Shown: positions 8,501-18,360, counted from the first letter of the stretch. The stretch: 64,000 nucleotides of DNA from Pseudanabaena sp. UWO311 (GCF_006937785.1 NZ_SJEE01000007.1:104680-168679), one strand, 5' to 3'. Program-made: numbers and translations. The notes: generated from the letters alone by a model not told the origin.

Positions 8501-10232
8501 TGGAGATAAGACAGTAAAAATATGGAGTATCTATGGGAAAGAAATGCAAACTCTCATTGGACATGGTAGCGAAGTAAGAAGTGTAGTATTTTCTCCAGAT
8601 GGATTACAAATTGCTTCTGCTAGCGATGATGGGACAGTAAAGATATGGAGTGTTAAGGGTGAAGAATTACTAACTCTTAAAGGTCATAATAATTCAGTTT
8701 ATAGTGTAGCTTTTTCACCAAATTGCGAACAAATTGCTTCTGCTAGCGGCGATGGCACAGTAAAGATATGGAGTGTTAAGGGTGAAGAACTACTGACCTT
8801 CAAAGGTCATAATAATTCAGTTTATAGTGTTACATTCTCACCAAATGGCGAACAAATTGCTTCTGCTAGCGATGATGGGACAGTAAAACTGTGGAGTATT
8901 GAGGGTAAAGAAATACTAACTCTCAATGGTCATAATAGTTCAGTTTATAGTGTTGCATTTTCACCAGATGGCAAGCACGTTGCATCCGCTAGCAAAGACA
9001 AGACTATAAAGATATGGAGTATTGAGGGAAAAAATTTATTAACTCTTAAAGGTCATAAAAATATAGTCTTTAGTGTTGTTTTTTCTCATGATGGTCAGCA
9101 AATTGCATCTTCTAGTAAAGATGGAGACATAAAGATATGGAATATAGATGGAGAAGAATTACAAGTTCTGAAAGGTCATAGTGGTGGAATCTTTAGCATT
9201 GCCTTTTCTCCTGATGATCGGCAAATAGCCTCTGGAAGTTGGGATAAAACCATTAAAATTTGGAGTATTGTCGATAAGAATTGGCAAACCCTTAAAGGAC
9301 ATAAAAAAGATGTTACTAGCGTTGTATTTTCACCTGACAGTATGATCATCGCTTCTGGGAGCGATGATCATACTGTAAAGCTATGGAGTAGAGATGGGAA
9401 AGAATTACATACATTTGAAGGGCATGAAAATTGGGTCTCTAGTATTGCATTTTCACCTAACGGTAAATATCTTGTGTCTGCTAGTGCTGACAATACTGTA
9501 AAGCTATGGAGTATTGAAGGAAAGGAATTAAAAACTTTTGAAGGACATAGTAGTTGGGTTAATAGTGTTGCATTTTCACCAAATGGCAAGCAAATTGCTT
9601 CTGCTGGCAAGGATAACACTATTAAGGTATGGAGCATGGATAGCTGTGAAGTAATAACTCTTGAAGGGCATACTAGTTCAGTGTTTTGCGTCGCATTTTC
9701 TCCCGATGGCAAACAAATCGCCTCTGCTAGTGGCGATCAAACAATAAAGATATGGAGTGCAGATGGAAAAGAATTACAAACTCTCAAAGGGCATAGCAAT
9801 GGAAATAGAAGTGTGTCGTTTTCGCCTAATGGGAAATATCTTGTCTCAGGAAGTTGGGATAATACAGTTAAAGTTTGGGATATAGATGGAACTGAATTAA
9901 AGACTTTTAAAGGGCATAGTAGTGTAGTTTATAGCGTTGCATTTTCGGCTGATGGAAAGCAAATTGCTTCTAGCAGTTTTGACGGAACTATAAAGATATG
10001 GAGTCTTGATGGCAAAGAATTACAAACTATCAAAGGTCATAATAATGGAGTTACAAGTATTTCATTTTCGCCTGATGGTAAACAACTTGTTTCAGCTAGC
10101 TTTGACGAAACTCTAAAAATATGGGACTTAGATTTAGACAAGTTGCAAGAACTTGCTTGTCAATGGCTACAAGACTACATTTCTACACAGCCAGATTTAC
10201 AACAGAGGTTAGTAACTTGTCATCCCGAATAG
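5547..10232 (+). CDS. STAND (nSTAND1-like) NTPase with N-terminal effector-like domain, TPR-like region and 14 WD40 repeats
   Basis: 1561 residues. Residues ~30-170 form a domain (LLLVRCNYRDL, NINREMFRNH, APDFESW) shared with the TPR protein at 28088. Residues ~170-450 look like helical TPR repeats. The NTPase has Walker A GKSGVGKSS (about 518) and Walker B LVLIFDQFEE (about 613), the nSTAND1 pattern. Residues ~955-1540 hold 14 WD40 units (GH...SVAFSPDG...IWS), enough for two seven-bladed propellers. STAND proteins are switch ATPases that oligomerise on sensing a ligand; several are antiphage sensors or signalling regulators. The WD40 part is the likely sensor. A GC-rich palindrome is inserted in frame inside the NTPase at 7245-7336. 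Confidence 0.88.
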   Translation: MSDESKLAVANISSENEAVLQELSMTLDLYEGEFKLLLVRCNYRDLRDRLIIRLKEIRPQPIFEIKLPRSQKALYNHIIAQVKSETPAVLSIVGMDELDDLQAALLDLNINREMFRNHCPYPIVWWISDAVHKRIIKVAPDFESWTTTLEFPIDTDELLTSLHDGSEALFSHVLAPSEVPFFKKLGEIHQLGSIQCSELEIALKDLGDRGLNIEPRLQANLNFIRGLDTLPPNNSPEKALQYLQASFNYWQEIQDFERCGLLINQIGQVNYTIADAEKYRAPNWELAMAGFQSAIEFFEKINRSDFVANIIIRLFVTAYRMSDWDAVEAFVQKALPLHQQFHEPYHLSLDYRYLAEVALQKQEWETARNHGKMALSFLDQSPQDYQKWRNLYLFIIAQAEIQLKNNHEGLKLLLEAKELGDTGHPQIYIKLLTELRSLYTKQKQYLEAYVTKQEQFAVEQQYGYRAFIGAGRLQGKKSVGKSQTDVATEIEASGRKHDLDELITRIAKPSYKLIVLYGKSGVGKSSLVNAGLIPQLEHTAFEGRDVCAIAMRVYTNWEEELEKALKTLTPQPPRPLGEGETDSLLPSPSGRGAGGEGIILKLREKEAQNKRLVLIFDQFEEFFFVYYNQPTERWRFFEFIGSLLNDSQNLSSLKVFLSLREDYLHYLLECNQIESMAAIDQDILSKNVLYRVGNLKVEAAKSLIHTLTEKSRFYLEPELIGAIADDLKDELGEVRPIELQVIGAQLQQEGIKTLEQYRQLGTNPKAILVERYLNDVIVDCGEENERLAKFLLFMMTDERGTRPLKTRVELEKDLHDLLAEMQGDTSALDLVLEIFVRSGLVVLIPESPLDRYQLVHDYLADFIRASQSPEMVKLQQELAETKEALRETVDQLSLSLQESEFVSSSYKIQSLFNNNLQLEALVEAVETANRLKTNKIVSIDTKSHVIAAMREVIYGMREKNRLHGHNNAVNNVAFSPDGSQIASASGDKTVKIWSIYGKEMQTLIGHGSEVRSVVFSPDGLQIASASDDGTVKIWSVKGEELLTLKGHNNSVYSVAFSPNCEQIASASGDGTVKIWSVKGEELLTFKGHNNSVYSVTFSPNGEQIASASDDGTVKLWSIEGKEILTLNGHNSSVYSVAFSPDGKHVASASKDKTIKIWSIEGKNLLTLKGHKNIVFSVVFSHDGQQIASSSKDGDIKIWNIDGEELQVLKGHSGGIFSIAFSPDDRQIASGSWDKTIKIWSIVDKNWQTLKGHKKDVTSVVFSPDSMIIASGSDDHTVKLWSRDGKELHTFEGHENWVSSIAFSPNGKYLVSASADNTVKLWSIEGKELKTFEGHSSWVNSVAFSPNGKQIASAGKDNTIKVWSMDSCEVITLEGHTSSVFCVAFSPDGKQIASASGDQTIKIWSADGKELQTLKGHSNGNRSVSFSPNGKYLVSGSWDNTVKVWDIDGTELKTFKGHSSVVYSVAFSADGKQIASSSFDGTIKIWSLDGKELQTIKGHNNGVTSISFSPDGKQLVSASFDETLKIWDLDLDKLQELACQWLQDYISTQPDLQQRLVTCHPE
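7245..7336. repeat. In-frame palindromic repeat inserted in the STAND NTPase
   Basis: Two complementary GC-rich blocks (around CCCTCGCCCTCTGGGAGAGG) form a long palindrome of about 92 bp. It encodes TPQPPRPLGEGETDS and LLPSPSGRGAGGEG without breaking the frame. The Pro/Gly/Arg-rich peptide lies between Walker A and Walker B and has no counterpart in the NTPase fold. This kind of short palindromic unit is dispersed in many cyanobacterial genomes. Confidence 0.85.
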
Positions 10233-10675
10233 TCTAAATACCGATACATTAGGAACGCACGAATTGTCATAAACCATAGGGCGATCGCTGAAATCAAATA
10301 GAGATAAAATCGCAGCATAATCAGATTGAATGTACAGTGGACAAGGCTGTGCAAGGTGCGGAACCCAAAGAAAATCCATGCCGCATTGACATATATTGGA
10401 TCTACCTGTCTGGTGGTGAAGAGATAGAGAACAAGTGCATAAAAAATGATTGGAAGCTCAAATAAATTTTTGAAGTTGTCCGATGGATTGGATACCGCTG
10501 GAGGCGATAACTGAGTGAGGGAAATTGGTGTAAGCTCTTTGGGAGTTAGCTTTTTGCTCACAATGAAATTGATGCGGCGAATATACATGTACACCCACAC
10601 TAAAATTGTGAGGAATATGGTTGCAAAGAAGGGACTGAAGATAGATTCCTGTGTCATTGTTACGCTCATTTTCAT
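10220..10675 (-). CDS. MAPEG-family membrane protein
   Basis: 151 residues with four predicted transmembrane helices. The sequence NLFELPIIFYALVLYLF, then WIFFGFRTLHSLVHCTFN matches the conserved MAPEG core (Glu-Pro/hydrophobic helix, then R-x-x-H). MAPEG proteins are integral membrane glutathione-linked enzymes, but many bacterial members have no assigned reaction. It converges on the STAND gene with a 13-bp 3' overlap. An alternative start lies a few codons downstream. Confidence 0.8.
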   Translation of the reverse strand: MKMSVTMTQESIFSPFFATIFLTILVWVYMYIRRINFIVSKKLTPKELTPISLTQLSPPAVSNPSDNFKNLFELPIIFYALVLYLFTTRQVDPIYVNAAWIFFGFRTLHSLVHCTFNLIMLRFYLYLISAIALWFMTIRAFLMYRYLDYSG

Positions 10676-10763
10676 CCGTTAGGGAGAACGAGAGTAATAT
10701 TAAGCTGAGTACATTAATTTCTCTAGACCTCGATCGGGTACACTTCGTTCAAAAGTTTGCGCT

Positions 10764-11432
10764 ATGACAAGTCCCTTAAAGCTGATCTTTGAAGCAATTA
10801 ACCAATCGCAGGATCGACACAATTTGCGATCGCAGGTTGCACCGACTATTGGTGAATATTTTGCAGCTAAGCGATCGGCGATTTTTTTCTTTGACCAATT
10901 ACACTTGGGCAATCGCGATTTTCAGAAAATATTGAATGTGGCGCTATCGGTTGAGCATAATCCCATTGCCCGATATCTCGTCGAGCGACATTCTCCAGTT
11001 CATGAAGGTTTAGTTGTAACACCCAAAGTCTGGACATTAATTTGTCCCCGCCCCGATCATTGGCATGTTATGGCAGGCCCAATTGTCAATAGTGGTCAGT
11101 TAGTGGGTGTAGTTGGTTGCACCCGTGAGAAGTCCATGACTAGCTTTGACATGCAAAATTTAGCTGATTTGAGCGCGATCTGTTTGCATATATCAGCTTG
11201 GATGGCAACAAATACATCTCAGCGTCAATCTCTGAGTAGCGATCGCTTAACCCCTCGCGAGTTACAAATTGCGGAACTGGTTGCTCTTGGTCGAACAAAT
11301 GCCCAAATTGGGATTGAGCTTTGGATTACAGAAAATTCGGTCAAGCAAGCTTTGAAGCGAATGTTCCGTAAGCTTAAGGTTTCATCGCGAGCTGAGATGG
11401 TTGGACAAATTTCTACGAAGCACTATCATTGA
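10764..11432 (+). CDS. GAF-like sensor with LuxR-type C-terminal HTH
   Basis: 222 residues. The N-terminal ~150 residues resemble a GAF/heme- or ligand-sensing module (ICPRPDHWHVMAGPIVNSGQLVGVVGCTR). Residues ~155-215 are a LuxR/GerE helix-turn-helix (LTPRELQIAELVALGRTNAQIG, ENSVKQALKRMFRKLKVSSRAEM). It is probably a one-component transcription regulator. Target genes and ligand are not evident. Its 3' end overlaps the convergent aminotransferase gene by about 20 bp. Confidence 0.85.
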   Translation: MTSPLKLIFEAINQSQDRHNLRSQVAPTIGEYFAAKRSAIFFFDQLHLGNRDFQKILNVALSVEHNPIARYLVERHSPVHEGLVVTPKVWTLICPRPDHWHVMAGPIVNSGQLVGVVGCTREKSMTSFDMQNLADLSAICLHISAWMATNTSQRQSLSSDRLTPRELQIAELVALGRTNAQIGIELWITENSVKQALKRMFRKLKVSSRAEMVGQISTKHYH

Positions 11433-12594
11433 TTGATTGGGCAAGGCGAGCCACTTCTTGCAATGGGACAGCAGGATATATCGGTAAGTAAAGGATGCTA
11501 CGCATTAACTTAGTCGCAAAGGATGATTCCTCTGCTAGAGATTTCAAACTTGTTGTTCCTGTAGTCGAGTCAAATCCTGCTTCCCTCAATTTCTGCATTA
11601 GCATCTCTGGATTTTCTGTCATCAAAGGAACGACCCAGTACGAATGCTGCATTGCACCATTACCAAGATTAGCGTCTGTCTTCTTTAATAAATCAAAAAA
11701 GACAAGAGCTGACTGCTTTCGGCGATCGTAATAGGTCTGATCAAGCAGCTCTAGCCTATGGAGCAAAAGCCTAAGCATCCTATTGGGCGGACGATATCGC
11801 AATTGAGTCTGGATGTCGCCTTTCCCAAACCCACGGGTTAGCATACTAATAAAATTATTTGCATCTAATTTCAGTAAATTTAAACAAGCGATAAGAATCC
11901 CAAAGATCGTAGGAGTAGAGAGAACTTTAAGGCAGAGATATTTAAGTAATCTTTTCAAGAACCAAAAATCAGTCTTGACAAGATAGGTTTGCTCAATATC
12001 TCGCATTTTCTGGGCTAAATTTGGCTCTTGAACTATGGTGATGGAACCACCTAAAGCTGTACAGGATTTGATTGGGCCAAAACTGAAAAGACTGATATCA
12101 GCATGAGGATGTCCAATATAACGCAGACCGTCGAATGCTTGAGCACAGTCTTCCACAAGCAAGATATTATGGCTCTTGCATATTTCTACATAAGGATCGA
12201 GTTGTACGATCGCGCCAAATAGTTGGGCAACGACAAATATCCTGCTTTGATTAGAAATAGAGCTTTTGAGCAACTCTAAAGAGGGTACAAGTGTCTCTAA
12301 GTCAATATCTATGGGAACAGGAATACAATGATGCTTTTTGACAATCTCTTCCATGTGAGCTATGTTCACTGCGCTCATCATAATTTCAGAGCCAGCAGGT
12401 AAGCATAATGCTTGTAGTAGTAGATCAAAGGAAGTTCTAACGCACAGTGTAACTAGAACTTCTTTTGGTGTATGCCAATAGGATTGAATCTGAGTAATTA
12501 TTTTTGATCTCTCAGGCGATGAGAAGGAAGAAATCAGGCCTACACTTAAATCCTTAATCGTGATATCTAACTCAATTCGTGGATATATTTTCAT
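11413..12594 (-). CDS. DegT/DnrJ/EryC1/StrS-type PLP aminotransferase-like protein
   Basis: About 393 residues from the ATG at 12594. A TTG five codons upstream (12609) is possible. The fold-type I pattern is seen: SAVNIAHMEEIV, DLETLVPSLELL, ILLVEDCAQAFDG (cofactor-binding Asp) and FSFGPIKSCTALGGS (the expected PLP lysine). DegT-family enzymes aminate nucleotide-linked keto sugars in cell-surface glycan pathways. No other sugar genes are adjacent, so the substrate is unknown. The C-terminal half (residues ~200-330) is more divergent than usual. Confidence 0.72.
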   Translation of the reverse strand: MKIYPRIELDITIKDLSVGLISSFSSPERSKIITQIQSYWHTPKEVLVTLCVRTSFDLLLQALCLPAGSEIMMSAVNIAHMEEIVKKHHCIPVPIDIDLETLVPSLELLKSSISNQSRIFVVAQLFGAIVQLDPYVEICKSHNILLVEDCAQAFDGLRYIGHPHADISLFSFGPIKSCTALGGSITIVQEPNLAQKMRDIEQTYLVKTDFWFLKRLLKYLCLKVLSTPTIFGILIACLNLLKLDANNFISMLTRGFGKGDIQTQLRYRPPNRMLRLLLHRLELLDQTYYDRRKQSALVFFDLLKKTDANLGNGAMQHSYWVVPLMTENPEMLMQKLREAGFDSTTGTTSLKSLAEESSFATKLMRSILYLPIYPAVPLQEVARLAQSINDSAS

Positions 12595-12729
12595 GGCGAT
12601 CGCTCTCAAAAAAGTTGATTTTAATACCGATTCACAGAAGTGTCATCACACTTTTGTGAATTAAAAACCAAACTATACTCAATCAAAAGATCAGCATCTT
12701 TCGGCAGCCATCTCCAAACAAGGGTTAGA

Positions 12730-15700
12730 TCAGTCTTTAGTAGCCAGTTTACTGATATCAATTAATTGTCGAACTAACTCATTTAATTGTTTGAGTTTTA
12801 GGGGTTTACTGACATAACTATTAGCTCCAGCAGATAGGCAACGTTCTTCATCACCATCCATCGCCAAAGCAGTTAAAGCAATGATAGGAGTATTTTGCAA
12901 CTGTGAATCTTGACGGATTTGTTGAATAGCTTCGAGTCCATCCATTATGGGCATTTGAATATCCATCAAAATCAGGTCGGGATGTTCGGATTTTGCCAAT
13001 ACGATCGCTTCAAGTCCATTATTAGCAATAATGAATCGATAACCATAGATTTCTAGGTAGCCCACAATTGTGCTGATATTGGCTTCATGATCTTCCGCAA
13101 GTAAGATGAGATGTGATACTTCTGTTTTGCTGGGGCTAGATGGTTGTGGTTGGGATGCTTGATTAGGAGTTCTAGTTAGATCTGGTATAGGCGCAACAAT
13201 ATCACAAGGAAGTTCGATGCTAAAACAACTGCCAACCCCGACTTCACTCGTTAAGTTAACCACACCTCCATGCAGTTCCGTAATCTCTTTGACTAAAGCT
13301 AATCCTAATCCCGTTCCTGTATATTGCCGATTGAGGGCACTATCAATTTGGATAAAGGGTTGAAAGATCCGAGCTATATCTTCTGAAGCAATACCAATTC
13401 CAGTATCAGTAATGGCTATTTTGATATAGCTTCTAGTTGATAATGTAATTGGTGCTTGTTCGCTTACAAGACGATTATGGTGCTCATTCGATGTATCTTG
13501 AAAATTTGATGATTCTGGATTTACATGTTGCTGGTGATAGCTTGCCTCCAAAGTAATACGTCCACCTGCTGGCGTGAATTTAACCGCATTGTTTAGTAAA
13601 TTAATTAGAACTTGCAGGATACGACGTTCATCAATTAACAGTGTTGGGAGTTGGGTTGGAATGTTCGTCCTGATCTGAATGCTTTTTTTCAGAGCCTGCT
13701 GTTTAATAAATGCCATGCTAGAGTTGCATAAAGAGCTGATAACTGTTGGCTGAAAATCCAGCTCTATTTGTCCAGATTCAATTTTGGCAACATCTAGAAT
13801 GTCGTTAATCAAGCTTAGGAGATGATTGCCACTGTCTTCAATTGTTTTTAGAAATCTGATTTGCTTATCATTTAATGTGCCAAATACCATTTCTTGCAAT
13901 GCCTCAGACATACCTAAAATGGCATTGAGAGGCGTGCGGAGTTCATGACTCATGTTGGCGAGAAACTCATCTTTCATACGAGTTGCGCGGATGAGTTCTT
14001 CATAGGCACGCTGGAGTTGGGCTTCTGCTTGCTTGCGGGCGCTTATATCTCTCATAATGGTAGAGAAATTTTCGACGATGCCATCGGCTGATTTGTGAGC
14101 AATAATCACTTGGGAAACAGGAATTTCTCCCCCTTTTCCATCCAACAGTGCTAATTCTCCAGACCAACTACCTTCCTGAATCGCTATGGGTAGAGCCTGT
14201 TCAGATATAATTTTATTGACCCAATCTGGATGACATTCAGTAACAATGCGATGATCTTTAGGATCGCCGATTTCGGGACGGAGTTTGCGGAGTTGCTTGT
14301 TGTGCCACAAAATCTCACCTTGGGCATTGATCATCCCGATATAGTCTGGCGTTGCTTCAAGTATTGTCGTAAGTTTTGTTTGTTCTTGTTCTAATTTTTT
14401 GCGATCGGTAATATCTATAACGACTCCATCCCAAACGATATCACCATTTTTATGTCTTTCAGGACGAGCAATAACTTGTACCCATTTTAGCCCTGCTTGG
14501 GGGAGAATCAACCTTTCTTCAACGAAGAATGGTTTCAAAGATTCAGCCGAAACTTTTACTTCTTCTAGTGTTATAGGAATGTCATCTGGGTGAACTCTCT
14601 CCCATAGATGGCTAACACTCTGGAGCACAATGTCTGGTTCAAGTTCAAAAATGTGCCGAACTTGAGGACTCACATAGGTGCATTCATCGCTACCATCGGA
14701 ATGTAAGATATAGCGATAAACCATTCCAGGTAGACTTTCTGTGATCCGTTGAAACTTTGTTTCGCTTTCTTGTAAGGCGATTTCTGCTGTTTTGAGTTCC
14801 GTAATATCTGTCAGCGTGCCGACAAAGCCGATTAGATTACCCGAGTCATCGAACTCTTGAACAACTTGAGAATAAAACCAATTGATCGTGCCATCTGGTC
14901 GTAAATGCCGTCCCTCTCCAGTTTTTAGAAAATGAGAATCTGGAGAAGCATTTTCATGCAGGTAATTCAATTCTTCAAGAGTATGATCGCGATCGGCTGG
15001 ATGCAAGGCCTTGATCCACCCTCGCCCTAAAGCCGATTCCACAGAGCGACCCGTCATTTCGCACCAACGATGATTCACATAGGTGCAATTGAGCTGTACA
15101 TCAAATCGAAAAATTGCTACAGGTGCAGCAGCAGCCAAGCTTGAATACCGCCGTTCACTTTCTTGGAGTGCAATTTCGGCCTGTTTACGCGCTGTAATAT
15201 TTGTATCAGAGCCAATCATGCGAATGGCTCGTCCTGTCTCATCTCGTAAAGCTTGTCCCCGATCGAGTATCCAAATATAGGAACCATCTTTGCAACGTGT
15301 CCGATATTCTAATTCACTAAATTCTGTCTCTCCTGCAAGATGGGCATTAAGTTGGGCAAAGATGCGATCGTAGTCATCAGGGTGAACCCGACTCTTACAT
15401 TCATCAACCAAATCACTAATCTCGTCCTCAGCAAAGCCCCGCATCTCTTTCCAGCGAGTGGAAAAAAACTTCTTATTCCCTGCGATATCCCAATCCCAAA
15501 TACCAGCATTCGATCCTTTGAGCGCCAATTGCCAACGCTCTTCGCTCATTTGTAAAGCCGCTGTCCGTTCTACAACTCGAATTTCTAGATCTTCATTGAG
15601 CTGGGTTAGGACTTGCGTTGCTAGCTGGCGCTCGATCGCAATGCCTGCAATATTTGCTGCCTGAGCAATCCATTCTAGTTCTTGGGATTGCGGTGCTTTT

Positions 15701-16956
15701 TTCTCGCGATAGTAAATGCCAAACACACCCAATACAGTCTGATCGCTAGCAAAAATTGGGATCGACGTACAGGCTTGCAAACCATGGTCTTGTACAAAGG
15801 ATTTGTAATTCCGCCATAAGGGGTCATTCTCGATATCGGAAACAATAACTAACTCACGTCGAAAAGCTGCTGTCCCACAGCTACCGACTCCTTCCGCGAT
15901 CGGTAAATCGGCTCCTGCTAAAGCCGATGCATAATTTTGAGGTAGACTTGGTGCTGCCACATGGCGTAATTGACCATCGAGGCAAAGCGTAATCGAACAG
16001 ATTGCTCCTGTGAGGTAGGATTCCATTGTTTGGAGCAATGCCTCGAAAATGTCCGACAGTGGTTCAGCTTTAGCAATCCGTTCGAGAATCTTGTGTTGGC
16101 TGGCGAGAAGGGATTCGGCTAGCTTGCGATCGGTAATATCCGTAGCCGTGCCAATATAGCCGATCTTTTCCCCTTCAGCATCATACTCTACAACCGCCTG
16201 TCCATAAACCCAAACTTCTGCTCCATCTGAACGTTGGATACTATATTCAAGTTGAAAAGGACGGTTTTCGCGCAAGGATAGCTCAAATTCTTGATTAATG
16301 CGCTCCAAATTGTCAGGGGTATGTCCCTGAAACCAAAGTTGCCCGATGAGTTTGGCTGGCTCAACCCCAACAATCTCGCAGTAGCGTTCATTAGCGTATG
16401 TACAAATCCCCTCTAGATCAGTATGAATAATACCTACAGGAGATGCTGCTAATAAGGACACATAGCGCTGTTCACTAGCCCGAAGCCTTGCTTCGGATTG
16501 CTGGCGGAATAATTCCGTTTGTGACTGTTCTTGTTCTTTTGCCTGTTGGAGAGCAATGGAACTTAATATTTGATGAAGACTGGAATTACTGATCAGTCCT
16601 ACCAGCCGATCGCTATCATCTACGATGGGTAAGTGGCTGACTTGGAGTTGCTCGAAGAGATTAAGCACAGTGCTCAGATCGTTTAATGCTGATTCTCTGA
16701 TGGTTACGGGCGGGTGTTTCAATACTTGTCGTAGCGTTAGATGCTCTAATGGAAGCTGCTGTACGGCTAGGCGCAACATATCTCGTTCTGTTAAGAGCCC
16801 GACCACCTGTTCCTGCTCTACAACGACAATACAATTTGCATGAGCCTCACTTATCCTACTCATAGCAGTCATTGCCTCAATCACCATAGTGTCAGGTGAA
16901 GTACAGGCTGGATTTCTCATGACCCCTGTATTGAGCGCTTCAGCAATGTATGTCAT
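12730..16956 (-). CDS. Hybrid sensor histidine kinase: 2 CBS, multiple PAS, GAF, HisKA-HATPase, receiver
   Basis: 1408 residues, soluble throughout. Order: paired CBS domains (~1-140), PAS/PAC (~165-285), GAF (~295-455), four further PAS/PAC domains (~470-980), HisKA with the phospho-accepting His in NMSHELRTPLNAI (~1000), HATPase_c with DTGIGI and GTGLGLALV, then a receiver with the Asp in LILMDIQMP (~1330). The layout suggests integration of adenine-nucleotide (CBS) and light, redox or small-ligand signals (PAS/GAF). It signals through an internal receiver; no response regulator is adjacent, so the partner is elsewhere. Confidence 0.93.
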   Translation of the reverse strand: MTYIAEALNTGVMRNPACTSPDTMVIEAMTAMSRISEAHANCIVVVEQEQVVGLLTERDMLRLAVQQLPLEHLTLRQVLKHPPVTIRESALNDLSTVLNLFEQLQVSHLPIVDDSDRLVGLISNSSLHQILSSIALQQAKEQEQSQTELFRQQSEARLRASEQRYVSLLAASPVGIIHTDLEGICTYANERYCEIVGVEPAKLIGQLWFQGHTPDNLERINQEFELSLRENRPFQLEYSIQRSDGAEVWVYGQAVVEYDAEGEKIGYIGTATDITDRKLAESLLASQHKILERIAKAEPLSDIFEALLQTMESYLTGAICSITLCLDGQLRHVAAPSLPQNYASALAGADLPIAEGVGSCGTAAFRRELVIVSDIENDPLWRNYKSFVQDHGLQACTSIPIFASDQTVLGVFGIYYREKKAPQSQELEWIAQAANIAGIAIERQLATQVLTQLNEDLEIRVVERTAALQMSEERWQLALKGSNAGIWDWDIAGNKKFFSTRWKEMRGFAEDEISDLVDECKSRVHPDDYDRIFAQLNAHLAGETEFSELEYRTRCKDGSYIWILDRGQALRDETGRAIRMIGSDTNITARKQAEIALQESERRYSSLAAAAPVAIFRFDVQLNCTYVNHRWCEMTGRSVESALGRGWIKALHPADRDHTLEELNYLHENASPDSHFLKTGEGRHLRPDGTINWFYSQVVQEFDDSGNLIGFVGTLTDITELKTAEIALQESETKFQRITESLPGMVYRYILHSDGSDECTYVSPQVRHIFELEPDIVLQSVSHLWERVHPDDIPITLEEVKVSAESLKPFFVEERLILPQAGLKWVQVIARPERHKNGDIVWDGVVIDITDRKKLEQEQTKLTTILEATPDYIGMINAQGEILWHNKQLRKLRPEIGDPKDHRIVTECHPDWVNKIISEQALPIAIQEGSWSGELALLDGKGGEIPVSQVIIAHKSADGIVENFSTIMRDISARKQAEAQLQRAYEELIRATRMKDEFLANMSHELRTPLNAILGMSEALQEMVFGTLNDKQIRFLKTIEDSGNHLLSLINDILDVAKIESGQIELDFQPTVISSLCNSSMAFIKQQALKKSIQIRTNIPTQLPTLLIDERRILQVLINLLNNAVKFTPAGGRITLEASYHQQHVNPESSNFQDTSNEHHNRLVSEQAPITLSTRSYIKIAITDTGIGIASEDIARIFQPFIQIDSALNRQYTGTGLGLALVKEITELHGGVVNLTSEVGVGSCFSIELPCDIVAPIPDLTRTPNQASQPQPSSPSKTEVSHLILLAEDHEANISTIVGYLEIYGYRFIIANNGLEAIVLAKSEHPDLILMDIQMPIMDGLEAIQQIRQDSQLQNTPIIALTALAMDGDEERCLSAGANSYVSKPLKLKQLNELVRQLIDISKLATKD

Positions 16957-17274
16957 AGGATTGGGACACTTAGCTCAAAGTTTTTAGCGTTTTTTCTCTA
17001 TTATTACACACTGAATGTCAAGGATGTACGTTGCGCCTCTATCACCTAAAGCTTCAGAATAGACCAATAATTCTGACTAAATGTATATTGTCTGGAAAGC
17101 TTGTGTATAATGTACGTTCACTCGTAAATCCAATGACCAGAAAGCATTGAGAACATCTCATCAATTAGCATCATACAAAAGCATGAGTGTATTTCGCTCT
17201 ACTTTACTTTGGTAAGCGACTGTTTTATCGTTGAAGCTAGACAAAGTTTAAATTCGTAGGAGTAAAGCTGCATC
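16957..17274. other. Intergenic region between divergent kinase and SDR genes
   Basis: 318 bp, AT-rich, holding both divergent promoters. An AGGAG ribosome-binding site lies about 12 nt before the SDR start. I see no gene, repeat or RNA structure that I can defend. Confidence 0.4.
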
Positions 17275-18012
17275 GTGCTTGATTTAAAAGGAAAGATAGC
17301 TTTAATCACTGGTGCATCGAGAGGCATTGGTGCAGCTGTTGCTCAACAGTTGGCTGAGCGGGGAGCCGATATCATCATCAACTACCGCAGCAAAGCGCAT
17401 AGAGCAGAGGAAATTGCTGCGAATGTGGTGGCAACTGGTCAACGGGCAGTTCTTGTGCAGGCAGATATCACTAATGAAGAGGAGGTTGGCAAAATGATGC
17501 AGAACATTGCCAATGACTTGACGAAATTGGACTTACTAGTACTGAATGCCAGTGGTGGCATGGAAAAGGATAAATCCGCAGATTATGCGATGGATCTTAA
17601 CCTCAAGGCACAAGAGCGACTAGCCGATCTAGCTGTTCCCTTGATGAAAGATGGTGGGCGAATTGTGTTTGTGACTAGTCACTTAGCGCATTTTTATGGA
17701 CAAAAGCCTGTAAGTGCCATCTACGAAAACGTTGCTGCAAGTAAATATGCAGGTGAACAGGCACTGCGCGATCGCATTCCCAAACTCACTGATAAAGGAA
17801 TTAGTTTGGTGGTCGTTAGTGGAGATTTAATCGAAGGTACAATCACGCCAAAATTAATGGAACGAGCAAATCGAGGATTTATCAATGAACGGCGCGAACA
17901 AGCAGGTACATTACCAACTGTTGCTGATTTTGCAAAGGCGATCGCTGATGCTTGTGCAAATACCAGTCTCAGCAGTGGAGAGACTATATTTGTAGGAAGT
18001 ACAGAGTGGTAG
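17275..18012 (+). CDS. Short-chain dehydrogenase/reductase (SDR)
   Basis: 245 residues from a GTG start, chosen because MLDLKGKIALITGASRGIGAAVA aligns with the usual N-terminal Rossmann start and AGGAG precedes it. The NAD(P)-binding motif TGASRGIG and the NAS motif variant (LNASGG) are present. The catalytic region is unusual: TSHLAHFYG with IYENVAASKYAGE replaces the usual YxxxK spacing. It may therefore act on an unusual substrate. It is not in an obvious operon. Confidence 0.85.
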   Translation: MLDLKGKIALITGASRGIGAAVAQQLAERGADIIINYRSKAHRAEEIAANVVATGQRAVLVQADITNEEEVGKMMQNIANDLTKLDLLVLNASGGMEKDKSADYAMDLNLKAQERLADLAVPLMKDGGRIVFVTSHLAHFYGQKPVSAIYENVAASKYAGEQALRDRIPKLTDKGISLVVVSGDLIEGTITPKLMERANRGFINERREQAGTLPTVADFAKAIADACANTSLSSGETIFVGSTEW

Positions 18013-18129
18013 GTGCAAAATTACTGTCAATGGATCGACACAGGAGATTCATAGAATGTGTCAATGCGTTAAGGTAGAACATCGATCGCTATATTCATCA
18101 GAGTGGGTAAACTTTGCATACTCGGAAGT

Positions 18130-18265
18130 AGCTGCCACATTACGAATTTCTGAACAAGCCTTTAAAAATGCGATCGACGATGTTTTATTAGCATCTAGAT
18201 ATCAGCGTCATCAATCAAAAGACCTCGATCTCAAAAAACTAAAATACCAATGGTGCTTATTTTAG
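18130..18265 (+). pseudogene. Type I restriction subunit R fragment (copy 1)
   Basis: A short reading frame ends with ISEQAFKNAIDDVLLASRYQRH, nearly the same as the start of the fragment at 19110. That motif is typical of the HsdR N-terminus. The frame then degenerates and stops at 18265. An ATG at 18056 opens the frame, but the residues before ISEQ have no counterpart. It is a remnant, not a functional gene. Confidence 0.55.
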
Positions 18266-18360
18266 ATTTTAGCGAAAAACTAAAATAGTGTCTTACCTTA
18301 TTCTAGATTTTGACATCCTCACCCTTTTAGCTAACTTCGCAATCTGCTAAGATTTTATCT